Origin: Chloroflexota bacterium
Lineage (GTDB): Bacteria; Chloroflexota; Ktedonobacteria; Ktedonobacterales; JACDGC01
Length of the DNA: 37,262 bases
Reading direction: 5' to 3'
NCBI GenBank assembly: GCA_021778805.1
Contig: JAJYBV010000026.1
Coordinates: forward strand, 1-37,262
Shown: positions 9,032-17,508 of the stretch, piece by piece
Layout: each line of letters begins with the position of its first letter
Numbering within the stretch: position 1 is the first letter of the stretch
The notes under the pieces: model-generated
The model's database searches: none
Told to the model about the DNA's origin: nothing
The model's input: the letters and a program-made list of their open reading frames with translations, nothing else
Made by a program: the position numbers and the translations under genes

Positions 9032-9889
9032 ATGCAAACACCTAAAGCGCCCGATTTAACAAATATCCGTGAGTTACAGCGCATTGAGCGGCTGTTTCAA
9101 ACACACGCGCGCAGTGAATTTTCGCAGCATTGGCTGATCGATCGCGGAGCGCTGGACGCCATAACAGAGGAATCTGGTGTTCACGCAGGCATAGCGGCGC
9201 TGGAGCTTGGCGCCGGATTTGGCGCGCTGACGATTGAATTGGCCCGCAAAGCAAAGCATGTGTATGCCGTAGAAATTGAAAACGCCGCCGCCGAGGCTTT
9301 AAAATATACAACACAATCGTTCGGCAATATAACTATTGTACGCGAAGATCTATTGAAATTGCGCCCCGAGGAATTATTTGGCGGTGAGCCTTATATTGTC
9401 GCCGCAAACCTGCCATACGCAATAACATCCAAAGCGATCCGCTATTATTTGGAGACGCCGCAGCCACCGATACATATGACAACGCTGATTCAAAAAGAAG
9501 TAGCTAAACGCATTATTGCAGATGACGAACACCAAAGTTTATTAGCGCTGAGTGTGCGCATGTACGCAGATGCGCGCATTGTGGCGGATGTGCCTGCGCA
9601 TTGTTTTCGGCCGCCACCGGAAGTTGATTCTGCGGTGGTTGGTTTTCATATTCGCGAGCCGGTGATTCAGAACAGCGAAACGCGCCGCCGGGTGTTTCAA
9701 TTGGCAAAGTATGCCTTTGAACAAAAACGCAAGCAAATTCATAATATTTTGCATAGCCGCAGTGGTTTGCCGGCTGTGGTAGTGCTGCGGTGGTTGGAAG
9801 AAGCGTCTGTAGCGCCGGATCGCCGGCCGCAGACGCTTTCACTTGCGGAATGGGAGCGGCTTGCGGAAAAAGAGCCGCGCAAAGCGTAG
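9032..9889 (+). CDS. rsmA: 16S rRNA dimethyladenosine transferase RsmA/KsgA
   Basis: SAM-dependent methyltransferase of 285 residues that dimethylates two adjacent adenines in helix 45 of 16S rRNA during small-subunit maturation. The N terminus reads FSQHWLID where the family has GQNFLxD. SAM motif I is LELGAGFGALT, the acidic loop is YAVEIE, and the catalytic motif is NLPYAITS (NLPY type). The C-terminal part includes CFRPPPEVDSAVVGF, typical of the family. It is divergent from the BNR lipoprotein gene and convergent with the LysM-CHAP gene. Confidence 0.95.
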   Translation: MQTPKAPDLTNIRELQRIERLFQTHARSEFSQHWLIDRGALDAITEESGVHAGIAALELGAGFGALTIELARKAKHVYAVEIENAAAEALKYTTQSFGNITIVREDLLKLRPEELFGGEPYIVAANLPYAITSKAIRYYLETPQPPIHMTTLIQKEVAKRIIADDEHQSLLALSVRMYADARIVADVPAHCFRPPPEVDSAVVGFHIREPVIQNSETRRRVFQLAKYAFEQKRKQIHNILHSRSGLPAVVVLRWLEEASVAPDRRPQTLSLAEWERLAEKEPRKA

Positions 9890-9906
9890 CGCAGACAGCA
9901 GAAAAC

Positions 9907-9952
9907 GCAGGAGGCAGTATGCTTCCTGCCGGATCCGGGGGATGTCCCCCCG
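9907..9952. terminator. Double hairpin between convergent rsmA and LysM-CHAP genes
   Basis: Two adjacent stem-loops: GCAGGAGGC/GCTTCCTGC (9907-9915 with 9921-9929, one G-U pair) and CGGGGG/CCCCCG (9936-9941 with 9947-9952). They are followed on the plus strand by a T-rich stretch (TCTTCTTATTCCTTTTT). They lie 17 nt after the rsmA stop and before the convergent stop at 9984. Confidence 0.65.
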
Positions 9953-9983
9953 AATCTTCTTATTCCTTTTTAGGCTCAAGTCT

Positions 9984-10838
9984 CTAATAGAGAAATTGCA
10001 CTCCCGGGCTGATGTAGATATATCTATAGTCTACTTTGCCCCAGCCGGCGCCGCGCCAGTTATCATTCATTTCACTGATGAGAATCCAGTAGTGATCGGG
10101 GTTAATTGCTACAACTTCCGCGTAGTGCCCTTCGCTGCTTGCGCCTTGCTGATAGGGATCAAACCAAACGGTGGCGCCAACGATGGGTACGCTGTGCCGC
10201 GGCAAATGCAGCGCTGCGTCGCCCTGCAAGTTAGGGTGCATTTCCTCCGGCCACCAATTGCACCAGCCCCACGCAGGCCGATAAGGGTAATTATTGGGGT
10301 TTGGTGAATATACATAGCCATAGCAGCCGGGGGGAACAGCCCAACTGGAGATAACAGGCAGCCAATAGTTTGTCGATTGGCATGGCTCTAGGCTTGTTGT
10401 GCCAAGAATAACCGGCGCCGATGCGTTTGCCGCCGCCGGACAAATTGCTTCTCCGGCAACAAGAACTTCTGTTACCGACATGCCGTTTGTTGCCGCCAGC
10501 GCTGATATGGAGACATGATATTTTGCGGCTATCGAGGCGAGCGTATCTCCTTGCTGCACAACAATTGGCGCCCCGGCGTCGCAGTGCGACGCATACGTAA
10601 GCTCATACATAGCTACAGACGCATTAAATCCCGAAGTTTTTGCGGAATTACTGCCATCTGATGATAAAGGATTTACCACCTCAATAAAAATAACCAGCGC
10701 TATAGAAATAACGGATAGCGCAATAATAACTTGCTTCATCCATGGCTTAAAAACCCGATATTTTATTTTTGGCGGCGGCAGAAATTGCTGCGGCCGGTTG
10801 TTTGATCCACCAGGTATTAAAAACACATTATTTTCCAT
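9984..10838 (-). CDS. Membrane-anchored LysM-CHAP peptidoglycan hydrolase
   Basis: Protein of 284 residues with a short cytoplasmic tail, one TM helix (VIIALSVISIALVIFIEVV), a LysM domain (VVQQGDTLASIAAKYHVS...LAATNG) for peptidoglycan binding and a C-terminal CHAP domain. In the CHAP domain WGWCNWW supplies the likely nucleophilic cysteine, SSEGHYAEVVAI the histidine and ISEMNDNW the acidic/polar residue. CHAP enzymes act as amidases or endopeptidases on wall peptides, so a role in cell-wall remodelling is likely. The start is the ATG at 10838 with AAAGGAAA upstream; a longer frame to 10979 has no support. Confidence 0.88.
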   Translation of the reverse strand: MENNVFLIPGGSNNRPQQFLPPPKIKYRVFKPWMKQVIIALSVISIALVIFIEVVNPLSSDGSNSAKTSGFNASVAMYELTYASHCDAGAPIVVQQGDTLASIAAKYHVSISALAATNGMSVTEVLVAGEAICPAAANASAPVILGTTSLEPCQSTNYWLPVISSWAVPPGCYGYVYSPNPNNYPYRPAWGWCNWWPEEMHPNLQGDAALHLPRHSVPIVGATVWFDPYQQGASSEGHYAEVVAINPDHYWILISEMNDNWRGAGWGKVDYRYIYISPGVQFLY

Positions 10839-10940
10839 GAAGTATTTTTTCCTTTCCAGGCGCCTGCCTTTACGTATATTGTATAGATCAATTGCATAGC
10901 GCGCAACTTTTGCAACTGTGTTTCCTATTCTTAAATGACA

Positions 10941-10970
10941 GCAAAAAAGGATCCGGGTACCCGGATCCTT
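10941..10970 (-). terminator. Terminator after ferredoxin gene
   Basis: A 24-bp perfect palindrome (10947-10970, GGATCCGGGTACCCGGATCC core) is followed on the minus strand by TTTTTT. It begins 25 nt past the ferredoxin stop, so it ends that transcript. It lies upstream of the LysM-CHAP start. Confidence 0.88.
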
Positions 10971-10994
10971 ACGTTGCAAAATAAAATAAAGCGG

Positions 10995-11255
10995 TTATTT
11001 GCGGAAGAATTTAGCGTTTAACGCAATGAAACTACTATCTTTTGCCGGAACAGCGCTTTCCTCAAAAATAGCGGTAACCGGGCAAGCAGGTTCGCATGCG
11101 CCGCAATCAATGCACTCATCGGGATTGATAAACAATTGATCGAACTGATCAAATTCGGAGTCCGAAGAAGAAGGGTGAATGCAGTCTACGGGGCATACAT
11201 CCACGCATGCGCCGTCTTTAACACCGATACAAGGTGTGGTAATGACATATGTCAT
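10995..11255 (-). CDS. fdxA: 7Fe-8S ferredoxin
   Basis: Small cytoplasmic electron carrier of 86 residues. The N-terminal cluster motif is C9-x7-C17-x3-C21 with C25 ([17 protein letters not shown]), and the second is [12 protein letters not shown]. This is the pattern of FdxA-type ferredoxins holding one [3Fe-4S] and one [4Fe-4S] cluster. The segment between clusters is acidic ([12 protein letters not shown]). A clear GAGGAG lies upstream of the ATG, and the gene ends at a strong terminator, so it is probably monocistronic. Its redox partner cannot be inferred from the neighbours. Confidence 0.95.
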   Translation of the reverse strand: MTYVITTPCIGVKDGACVDVCPVDCIHPSSSDSEFDQFDQLFINPDECIDCGACEPACPVTAIFEESAVPAKDSSFIALNAKFFRK

Positions 11256-11553
11256 GAAAACAAAACTCCTCTTATGGAAAAGGTAAAATGTACTGATTTG
11301 GCTCGAAAGTATCGGCCGGATCGTTTGCTGCGCAGTTGTGGCCGCCGGCCCAAACAGTGATTTCGGGCGGAGGCCCTGCTCTCATTATAATATGAGCAAA
11401 AAGGCGAATACAATGCCGGAAGCTAATTTCCAGCGTATTTTCAAGGCAAACATACGGGAAATTTACCGACAGCCGGTGATATTCCATGAAATGTTCGGAA
11501 AACTTCCGAACAAATTGCAGTATATCACAGATTTATGGACTCTGTGAGTTTGC
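11256..11553. other. Intergenic region between fdxA and the M29 peptidase, no gene recognised
   Basis: About 300 bp with no convincing gene. A consensus TATAAT at 11386-11391 sits between inverted CTCAT/ATGAG arms; no good -35 box is visible on either strand. A 69-codon plus-strand frame (11338-11547) has no ribosome binding site and matches nothing I know. A weak CACAGA/TCTGTG hairpin at 11526-11546 could end the minus-strand peptidase transcript. Confidence 0.5.
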
Positions 11554-12654
11554 TTAAAACATGAATTTGCCGTTTTTCATGAATAGTTCGCCATCGATAG
11601 TAACTTCGCCGTCGGCGCGCATTTCTTTAATAAAATCCCAGTGAATAGCGGAATGATTTAGTCCGCCGGTTTCGGGATAACTTTCACCCAGCGCCATATG
11701 GATGGTTCCGCCGATTTTTTCATCGTACAGGGTATTGATGATGGCGCGGTCGATGCCGAAATTATTGCCGAACGCAAATTCACCTAAGAATCTGGCGCCT
11801 TCATCGATATTCAACATTTTCAGCAGGAAATCTTCCCCTTCGGTGGCCGAGGCGCGGATAACTTTGCCGTTTTCAAACGTTAGTGAGGCGCCTTTAACAA
11901 TTTTGCCATCACGCGAGCTGGGGAAGTCGAAGGTAATAGTGCCGTTTACGGAATTTTCGACGGGGCCGGTAAAAAATTCACCGCTGGGAAAATTGCGTTT
12001 GCCATCGCTATTGATAAAAGTTCTGCCGGCAATGGATAACGATAAATCGACGCCGGAGCCATGAACTTCGACTGACTTTTTCCCTTTCAGCCAATCGACA
12101 TATTTTTGCTGCTGTCTGCCTAATTCTCTCCAGCGTTCTGCAGGATCTTCGGAATTTAAGAAGCAGGCTTCAAACACGAATTCCTCAAATTCGGCTAACG
12201 ACATGCCGGCGAGCTGCGCGGCCCCTTCCGTTGGCCACAAAGTACCGCACCAAGTAAGCGCGCGGGGAGTTTTAGCGGCGTTGGGATTAATTTGCGGCGG
12301 TCGGTTAGCGAGCGCCATGCGTTCAGAGGAAATGTTGGTGAGCGCCAAAGGATTAGCGGAAGCGCTGATTCTCAGCCGTTTGTTGGCGTTAGCGTTAACA
12401 GCGGCTTCAATCGGCGAGCGCCAAAGCAATTGTTCATCCGAACCTTCTTGCAGCAAAATTTCATTTAAAGAAGGCATCGAGATGAGCGGAACCGGGTATC
12501 CGCCGCGTTTCAGTGTTTCGCGGTAAAACGCGGTAATCAGCGGCTCTGCCAAGGGAGTGGAAATAATGGAAACGATATCGCCGGGTTGAATATCCAAGCA
12601 ATATTCGGCGAGGGTTTTTGCCCAGCGGGCAACACGAACATCAGTAATAGCCAT
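11554..12654 (-). CDS. Aminopeptidase, M29 (thermophilic aminopeptidase) family
   Basis: Metalloaminopeptidase of 366 residues, near the family's usual 370-410. It removes N-terminal amino acids using a two-metal centre. Likely metal ligands and active-site residues are the glutamates in SGEFFTGPVEN and FLGEFAFGNN, histidine and glutamate in GTIHMALGES, and the HWD of NHSAIHWDFI. The N-terminal half (WAKTLAEYCLDIQPGDIV) matches the family's opening domain. Start is the ATG at 12654 (MAITDV) with AGGAAG upstream; the 18 codons before it have no support. It is divergent from vapBC. Confidence 0.92.
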   Translation of the reverse strand: MAITDVRVARWAKTLAEYCLDIQPGDIVSIISTPLAEPLITAFYRETLKRGGYPVPLISMPSLNEILLQEGSDEQLLWRSPIEAAVNANANKRLRISASANPLALTNISSERMALANRPPQINPNAAKTPRALTWCGTLWPTEGAAQLAGMSLAEFEEFVFEACFLNSEDPAERWRELGRQQQKYVDWLKGKKSVEVHGSGVDLSLSIAGRTFINSDGKRNFPSGEFFTGPVENSVNGTITFDFPSSRDGKIVKGASLTFENGKVIRASATEGEDFLLKMLNIDEGARFLGEFAFGNNFGIDRAIINTLYDEKIGGTIHMALGESYPETGGLNHSAIHWDFIKEMRADGEVTIDGELFMKNGKFMF

Positions 12655-12803
12655 GTGATTTACAAACTTCCTATAGCCATAGGCTATATAAAATAGGTAA
12701 GATAGCAATGATTGACATGCTCTTTCCTTCAGTATATACGCAGACTGATAGGTTTTGCGAAAGAGGCGCTTATCCTAAGACCAATCCGGAGGCTTATTTG
12801 TAG

Positions 12804-12844
12804 TTACTATTGATATAGGTATTTTATGGTATAATTGATAGTAA
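12804..12844 (+). promoter_or_regulatory. Candidate vapBC promoter and operator
   Basis: TATAAT at 12830-12835 with an upstream TG forms an extended -10 (TGGTATAAT), 28 bp before vapB. A perfect 7-bp inverted repeat, TTACTAT (12804-12810) and ATAGTAA (12838-12844), brackets the -10. That is a plausible site for autoregulation by the VapB/VapBC complex, which is the usual control of such operons. Confidence 0.5.
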
Positions 12845-12862
12845 ATTAACAAAAGTAGGTTC

Positions 12863-13096
12863 ATGGATATGACAGTGGTAAAAATGAAGGCACATGTTGG
12901 TCTTGATGGTATTTTGAATATTTCAGTTCCTGTTGGCGTAACAGATATTGATTGCAATATAACTATTGAAGTTCAATCAAAATTTAGCCAGGAGGAATGG
13001 CTGCAATTTATTGAAGAGACTTTTGGAAGTCTTGAAGAAGATGAGCTTGAGCGTTTGCCACAAGGCATATTCGAACATCGTGAGACTGTTGATTGA
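12863..13096 (+). CDS. VapB-like antitoxin
   Basis: Protein of 77 residues immediately upstream of a PIN-domain toxin; the stop codon and the next ATG are adjacent. The N-terminal part (VVKMKAHVGLDGILNISVPVGV) is a beta-rich segment of the kind seen in AbrB-like antitoxins found with VapC toxins. The C-terminal part is acidic (EEWLQFIEETF, LEEDELERLPQG), as expected for the toxin-binding region. Its presumed role is to neutralise VapC and repress the operon. The assignment rests partly on position. The pair is visibly more AT-rich than the flanking genes, suggesting transfer. Confidence 0.8.
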   Translation: MDMTVVKMKAHVGLDGILNISVPVGVTDIDCNITIEVQSKFSQEEWLQFIEETFGSLEEDELERLPQGIFEHRETVD

Positions 13097-13498
13097 ATGA
13101 AATATTTGCTGGACACAAATGTTGTTATTGTTTATCTTAAGGGAAGATCATTACCTCTTAAGTTAAAAATTCAAACAATTAATCCAATAGATATTGCTGT
13201 AAGTTCAATTGTAAAAGCTGAGTTATTTGCTGGTTCGGCAAAAAGTCAAGACCCAATTAAAAGCCGCCAAAAACAAGAGATATTTCTTTCCAGATTTTTC
13301 TCACTTCCTTTTGATGATGAAACTGCACAAGTTTATGGATTATTGCGAGCTAATCTTGAAAAGCAAGGTAAACCGATAGGCCCAATGGATATGCTTATTG
13401 CCGCAACCGCAATAAGATGGAATCTTACGTTAATTACACATAATATAAGTGAATTTCAATTTATCGAAGGCTTATTGATTGAAGATTGGGAAGCATGA
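13097..13498 (+). CDS. vapC: VapC-like PIN-domain ribonuclease toxin
   Basis: PIN-domain protein of 133 residues, the usual VapC length. The first acidic residue is in MKYLLDTNVVIVYL, the second in SSIVKAELFAGS and the third in GPMDMLIAATA; together they form the Mg2+-binding nuclease centre. The C-terminal signature THNISEFQFIEGLLIEDW matches the family's THN..EF...L..E.W ending. VapC toxins cut tRNA or rRNA and halt translation when freed from VapB. The operon ends at the large repeat cluster starting about 100 bp downstream. Confidence 0.93.
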   Translation: MKYLLDTNVVIVYLKGRSLPLKLKIQTINPIDIAVSSIVKAELFAGSAKSQDPIKSRQKQEIFLSRFFSLPFDDETAQVYGLLRANLEKQGKPIGPMDMLIAATAIRWNLTLITHNISEFQFIEGLLIEDWEA

Positions 13499-13589
13499 TA
13501 CATGCTGCAACAAAAGGATTTAAAACAGAGTATTTGATGGAACTTTTTCAAGAAATGGTAATTACTCAGGGGATATTAACAAAATCCAA

Positions 13590-14485
13590 ATATTAAAGAT
13601 ACGGCGGGCGCCTGTGCTTCGGAGCGGTGGAGGCGCCAATGGTAGCCCCAAAACGAACACCACACGGTACACAGGGGGATACGTAAGGGGCGGATGCCCC
13701 TTGCGCGGGGATTGGGGTGTCCCCAAAATCTCTTTGTAAAAACAATCACCGCACGGTACACATGGGGATACGTAAGGGGCGGTAGCCCCTTACGCAGGGA
13801 TTGGGGTGTCCCCAAAATCTCTTTTTATAAACAACCACCACACGGTACACACGGGGATACGTAAGGGGCGGTAGCCCCTTGCGCGGGGATTGGGGTGTCC
13901 CCAAATATTTTTTTTAAAATGAAGCACCGCATGGCACACACGGGGATACGTAAGGGGCGGATGCCCCTTGCGCGGGGATTGGGGTGTCCCCAAAATCTCT
14001 TTTATAAAAATCTTTCACAGGGCAATAGTGATTGCCGAGTGGCAAGGGCGACCGCAAGGGTCGCCCCTACCGGATTGCATGGCCTCATGTGTACCGTGCG
14101 GCGTATGCTCTAAAACAAACGATATGGGGTGACACTTGTGCTCCGGCGCGGTATTGGCGGCCAAATGGCCACAAAACGAACACCACACGGTACACAGGGG
14201 GATACGTAAGGGGCGGATGCCCCTTGCGCGGGGATTGGGGTGACCCCAAAATCTCTTTTTTATTTTTCCGATGGGAAATATTGATGGCTAGGCAGCAAGG
14301 GCGACCGCAAGGGTCGCCCCTACCGGATTGCATTGCCTCAATGTGTACCGTGCGGTGTTTGTTCAACAACAGGCGCTATGGGGCACTCAATGTACTCCGC
14401 TCTGTTGGTATTCATCCTGATTAAAATATCAAAGACCATAATCGTGTGGCTTGTTTCCCCGCCTCCACCCATGTGTACGGTGCGG
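13590..14485 (-). repeat. Large composite of modular repeats, copy 2
   Basis: About 900 bp built almost entirely from the intergenic repeat modules in minus orientation. Four tandem 89-bp units come first, then the GGCGACC/GGTCGCC block, a second set of modules, and an end with CAACAACAGGCGCTATGGGG, ACTCAATGTACTCCGCTCTG and the terminal AATATCAAAGACCATAA. A further partial block (CGTGTGGCTTGTTTCCCC, then GTGTACGGTGCGG) follows to 14485. Open frames inside are repeat by-products. It occupies nearly all of the space between vapC and the next gene. Confidence 0.9.
13661..14016 (-). repeat. Four tandem 89-bp repeat units
   Basis: The junction CACGG/CATGG recurs at 13663, 13752, 13841 and 13930, a period of exactly 89 bp. 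Each unit has the AAGGGGCGG(A/T)(T/A)GCCCCTT hairpin, a CGCGGGGATTGGGGTGTCCCC hairpin and an AT-rich linker. There are only a few substitutions between units. Confidence 0.93.
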
Positions 14486-14721
14486 TATTTTTCAAAAAAT
14501 GTTCTTGAAGCCGCAATTAGAATTAGGCAATTGGCATAAATTGTGAAATAGTTACAATTGAAATTAGTTTGTGAATAAGGCATACTTAGGATAACTTCGG
14601 TTCATCGCAATGTATCTGCCTCACTGCCGGTTTTGCGTTGCCATACCCGGTGTAAACTAAATTGCAGATACTTGCGCAGCGCAGTATCATAAAAAATAAG
14701 AATAGGAAGGCGCGTTTTGTT

Positions 14722-15354
14722 ATGTCGAATATGATACCGTTTACCAGCAACTATGAGGATAAGTCTAATGAGTTTGGCTACCAGTTTGAGTTTCACTGCC
14801 AGAGGTGCAATAACGGGTATGAAAGCACCTTTCAGCCTTCTGCTTCGGGTATTGGCGGCAATTTGCTGCAAAACGCAGGTAATTTGCTGGGCGGAATTTT
14901 TGAGCGGGTTAATAATATTAATGTGAGTGATATGATGCGCAGCCAAGCGCGAGACGCCGCCTTGCGCAAAGCGGTAGAGGAAATGAAGCCGTACTTCAGT
15001 CAGTGCCCGCGCTGTGGCGTTTGGGTTTGCAAACAGGTTTGCTGGAATGAACAAACTCAGCTTTGTGCTCAGTGCTCCCCCAAAGTGACGCAGGAGGTTG
15101 CCGCCATGCAGTCGCAGGCGCAGTTACAGCAGCTGCAGGAAAAAGTGCAAAAACAAGATTTTACAGCCGGAGTTGATGTGAAAGATGCGCAGGTTGGCCA
15201 ATGTCCCCATTGCGGAGCAACATCGCAGGGCGGGAAATTTTGCGCAGAGTGCGGGCAGCCGCTTTCTACCAAAATAACTTGCGCAAAATGTAACGCCGAA
15301 ATTGCCGCAAATGCTAAATTCTGCGCAAGTTGCGGAGCGCCAACCGCCCATTAG
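14722..15354 (+). CDS. Multi zinc-ribbon protein
   Basis: Cytoplasmic protein of about 210 residues with no signal or TM segment. It has at least four Cys clusters: CQRC near the N terminus, CPRCGVWVCKQVCW with a following CAQC, CPHCGAT...FCAECG, and CAKCNAE...FCASCG. The last pair looks like a double zinc ribbon. Between them lies a glycine-rich, weakly hydrophobic stretch (GIGGNLLQNAGNLLGGIF) and a Gln-rich helical segment likely to form a coiled coil. Start chosen at the ATG with GGAAGG upstream (14705-14710). Function unknown. Confidence 0.8.
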   Translation: MSNMIPFTSNYEDKSNEFGYQFEFHCQRCNNGYESTFQPSASGIGGNLLQNAGNLLGGIFERVNNINVSDMMRSQARDAALRKAVEEMKPYFSQCPRCGVWVCKQVCWNEQTQLCAQCSPKVTQEVAAMQSQAQLQQLQEKVQKQDFTAGVDVKDAQVGQCPHCGATSQGGKFCAECGQPLSTKITCAKCNAEIAANAKFCASCGAPTAH

Positions 15355-15383
15355 TTAAGATTGTTGGTTGCAACATTGATATA

Positions 15384-15965
15384 TTGCTTAGGGTCTTTCA
15401 TAATGAAAGAAGGACAAGATATACCTTGTGATATACTAGGGCGACCCCAAGGGTCGCCCCTTCCGAATCCACATGTGCGCAATGCGGCGCTTCATTTTTA
15501 TTTATAGATTTTGGTTCGATGCGCTTGTGCTCCGGCGAGGTGTTAGTGGTCAGGCTACCATGAAACGAACACCACATGATGATGAACTTTACTATTTTAA
15601 TCAGGATGAAAACCAACAGAGCTGAGTACATTGAGTGCCCCATAGCGCCTGTTGTTGAACAAACACTGACCGGCTACACACGGGTGGAGGTGGGGAAACA
15701 AGCCACACGATTCATCGTGTGGTGTTCGTTTTGTGGCTGCCCAACCACCTACACCGCTCCGAAGCACAAGCGCCGCCACATATCGTTTGTTTGAAACCAT
15801 ACACTGCACGGTACACATTGAGGCCATGCAATCCGGTAGGGGCGACCCTTGCGGTCGCCCTTGCTGCTCGGCTACCAATATTTCCCATCGGAAAAATAAA
15901 AATGATTTTGGGGACACCCCAATCCCCGCGCAAGGGGCTACCGCCCCTTATGAATTCCGGGCAGA
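15384..15965. repeat. Composite modular repeat, copy 3 (two copies of opposite orientation)
   Basis: The left part (15384-15575) is a minus-orientation, shortened copy beginning at its terminal TTAGGGTCTTTCATAATG and including CTTGTGCTCCGGCGAGGTG and ACGAACACCACA. The right part (about 15585-15965) is a plus-orientation copy beginning ACTTTACTATTTTAATCAGG and running through all modules to the GGGGACACCCC/AAGGGGC hairpins. No gene is credible between 15355 and 16087. Confidence 0.85.
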
Positions 15966-16087
15966 TGTGGCCAGATCATGTGCAATGGAAAAGCTATTCC
16001 TTGCTGTATCCCCCTAAGTAGTTACTATAATGTTTATGAGAGCAGTTTTCAGAGCAAATTTAATACTTTAAAGGCGGATTATTTTAT

Positions 16088-17434
16088 ATGAAACGGCAGC
16101 ATATTCCGTTTGGCGCGCCGCTGCAAACGCTGGAAGATGGGTTGCTTCTGCGCCGCGGCAAACCGGAAGACGCCGAACAGCTTTTTGAAATTGAACGGGT
16201 TGAACAATCGGATGATGGCGTTATTTTAGCAGACGGTATCGGCTATGCGGTGCGGGATCAGGTTTTGGGGCGCCGGTTGGGTATGGACGCAAGCAATTAT
16301 ACTGTTGTGGAAGATACTGCCACCGGCGCAATAGTTTCTTGTTTGTGCTATGTGCCCCTGCGCCTGCGGCTGGGAAATGTGGATGTTTTGGCGGGTCAGA
16401 TTGAGTTTGTTTCTACCGATAAGCAATACCGCCGGCGCGGCCTTGTACGCCGGCAAATAGATATCGTTCATCAATGGAGCCGGGAACGCGGCGATCTATT
16501 TACTTTCATTAATGGAATTCCTTGGTATTATAAAAAATTTGGCTATGAATATGGCCTAACATATCGTAAAAGTTATTATGGCTATATATCACAATATCCG
16601 CTGTTGCCCGCAGATCAAACAGAGCAATTTTCTTTTCAGGAGGTTACCGCGGAAGATGAGGATTTTCTGTATGAACTGCGCCAAAACGCCATGCGCCGCT
16701 ATTTTATAACGGATATGTTGTCTCGTGAAGAATTTCATAATGTTTTGTTTGGCCGGCATATAGAAAGTTTTGTGAATCCCGCTAAATATCTAATAAAAAA
16801 CACGGAACAGCAACCGGTTGGGGCAATATTTTACAATCGAATGATAATGGGCGGAATGCTGTCGGCGCAATTTTTGGAGCTGATTTCCGGGGTATCATGG
16901 CTGGCGGCGTTACCTGCGGCGCTGCGTTTTTTAACTGCGCAAGGATCACAAATTACTCCCATTGATGCTATTCCCCTGCGCGCCTGCGGCTTGCGTTTTG
17001 GTAAGTCGCACCCGGCGCTTGAGGTTGGCGATACTTTATTGCCGTGCGCCGGTCCTGCTTGGGAGCTATACGTGCGCATACCGGATATTATGGCGTTTTT
17101 AACGACACTTCAGCCAATTTTAGAGGAACGTATCGCTCATTCGGCTATTTGCGGCCATTCCGGCGTATTGCGCATGCACTGGTATACCGGCGGCGCGCAA
17201 ATTACATTTGCTGATGGGAAGATGAGTGTTATCGAGGCGTGGACACCGGAAAATCCAGATCGCGGCGATGCGGCGTTTACTGCCGCGGCGCTGTTTCCGC
17301 TGTTGTTGGGAGAACGCAGCTATGATGAATTAGCCGCGGCGCAAAATGATTGCTGGGCAAATTCAGCAGTTGCGCGGGTTTTGCTGAGAGTTTTGTTTCC
17401 CAAACAGAACTCTCATCTCTTTGGCTTCTTATAG
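16088..17434 (+). CDS. GNAT-family N-acetyltransferase (Eis-like, with C-terminal sterol-carrier-type domain)
   Basis: Protein of 448 residues; length and order match Eis/EF_1021-type acetyltransferases, with two GNAT folds and a C-terminal SCP2-like domain. The acetyl-CoA binding segment is VSTDKQYRRRGLVRRQID (Q/RxxGxG/A type). It is followed by FINGIPWYYKKFGYEYGL, the second conserved stretch. The C-terminal part (GHSGVLRMHWYTGGAQITFADGKMSVIEAW) fits the SCP2-like domain. Family members acetylate amines on small molecules or proteins; the substrate here is unknown. Start at an ATG with AAAGGCGG upstream. It is convergent with the lipid kinase gene. Confidence 0.85.
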   Translation: MKRQHIPFGAPLQTLEDGLLLRRGKPEDAEQLFEIERVEQSDDGVILADGIGYAVRDQVLGRRLGMDASNYTVVEDTATGAIVSCLCYVPLRLRLGNVDVLAGQIEFVSTDKQYRRRGLVRRQIDIVHQWSRERGDLFTFINGIPWYYKKFGYEYGLTYRKSYYGYISQYPLLPADQTEQFSFQEVTAEDEDFLYELRQNAMRRYFITDMLSREEFHNVLFGRHIESFVNPAKYLIKNTEQQPVGAIFYNRMIMGGMLSAQFLELISGVSWLAALPAALRFLTAQGSQITPIDAIPLRACGLRFGKSHPALEVGDTLLPCAGPAWELYVRIPDIMAFLTTLQPILEERIAHSAICGHSGVLRMHWYTGGAQITFADGKMSVIEAWTPENPDRGDAAFTAAALFPLLLGERSYDELAAAQNDCWANSAVARVLLRVLFPKQNSHLFGFL

Positions 17435-17443
17435 CCACATTTC

Positions 17444-17497
17444 AAAAAGATTGGCGCGCAGATTTGTTTGGAAAAATTATCCCGGTTTGCGCGCCAA
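17444..17497 (-). terminator. Terminator after lipid kinase gene
   Basis: TTGGCGCGCA (17451-17460) pairs with TGCGCGCCAA (17488-17497), a 10-bp perfect stem with a 27-nt loop. On the minus strand the stem is followed by TCTTTTTG. It starts 12 nt after the kinase stop and lies between convergent genes, so it may also act weakly on the plus strand. Confidence 0.7.
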
Positions 17498-17508
17498 ATG
17501 AAGCTAGT

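Noticed and set aside
10839-10979. Extended N terminus of the LysM-CHAP protein
   Set aside because: A good ribosome binding site and TM topology support the ATG at 10838; the extension overlaps the ferredoxin terminator.
11338-11547. 69-codon plus-strand frame between fdxA and the M29 peptidase
   Set aside because: No Shine-Dalgarno, no recognisable motif and overlap with a palindromic promoter-like region; left as intergenic.
13661-14016. CRISPR array
   Set aside because: Units are 89 bp and nearly identical along their whole length, without unique spacers; no cas genes are nearby.
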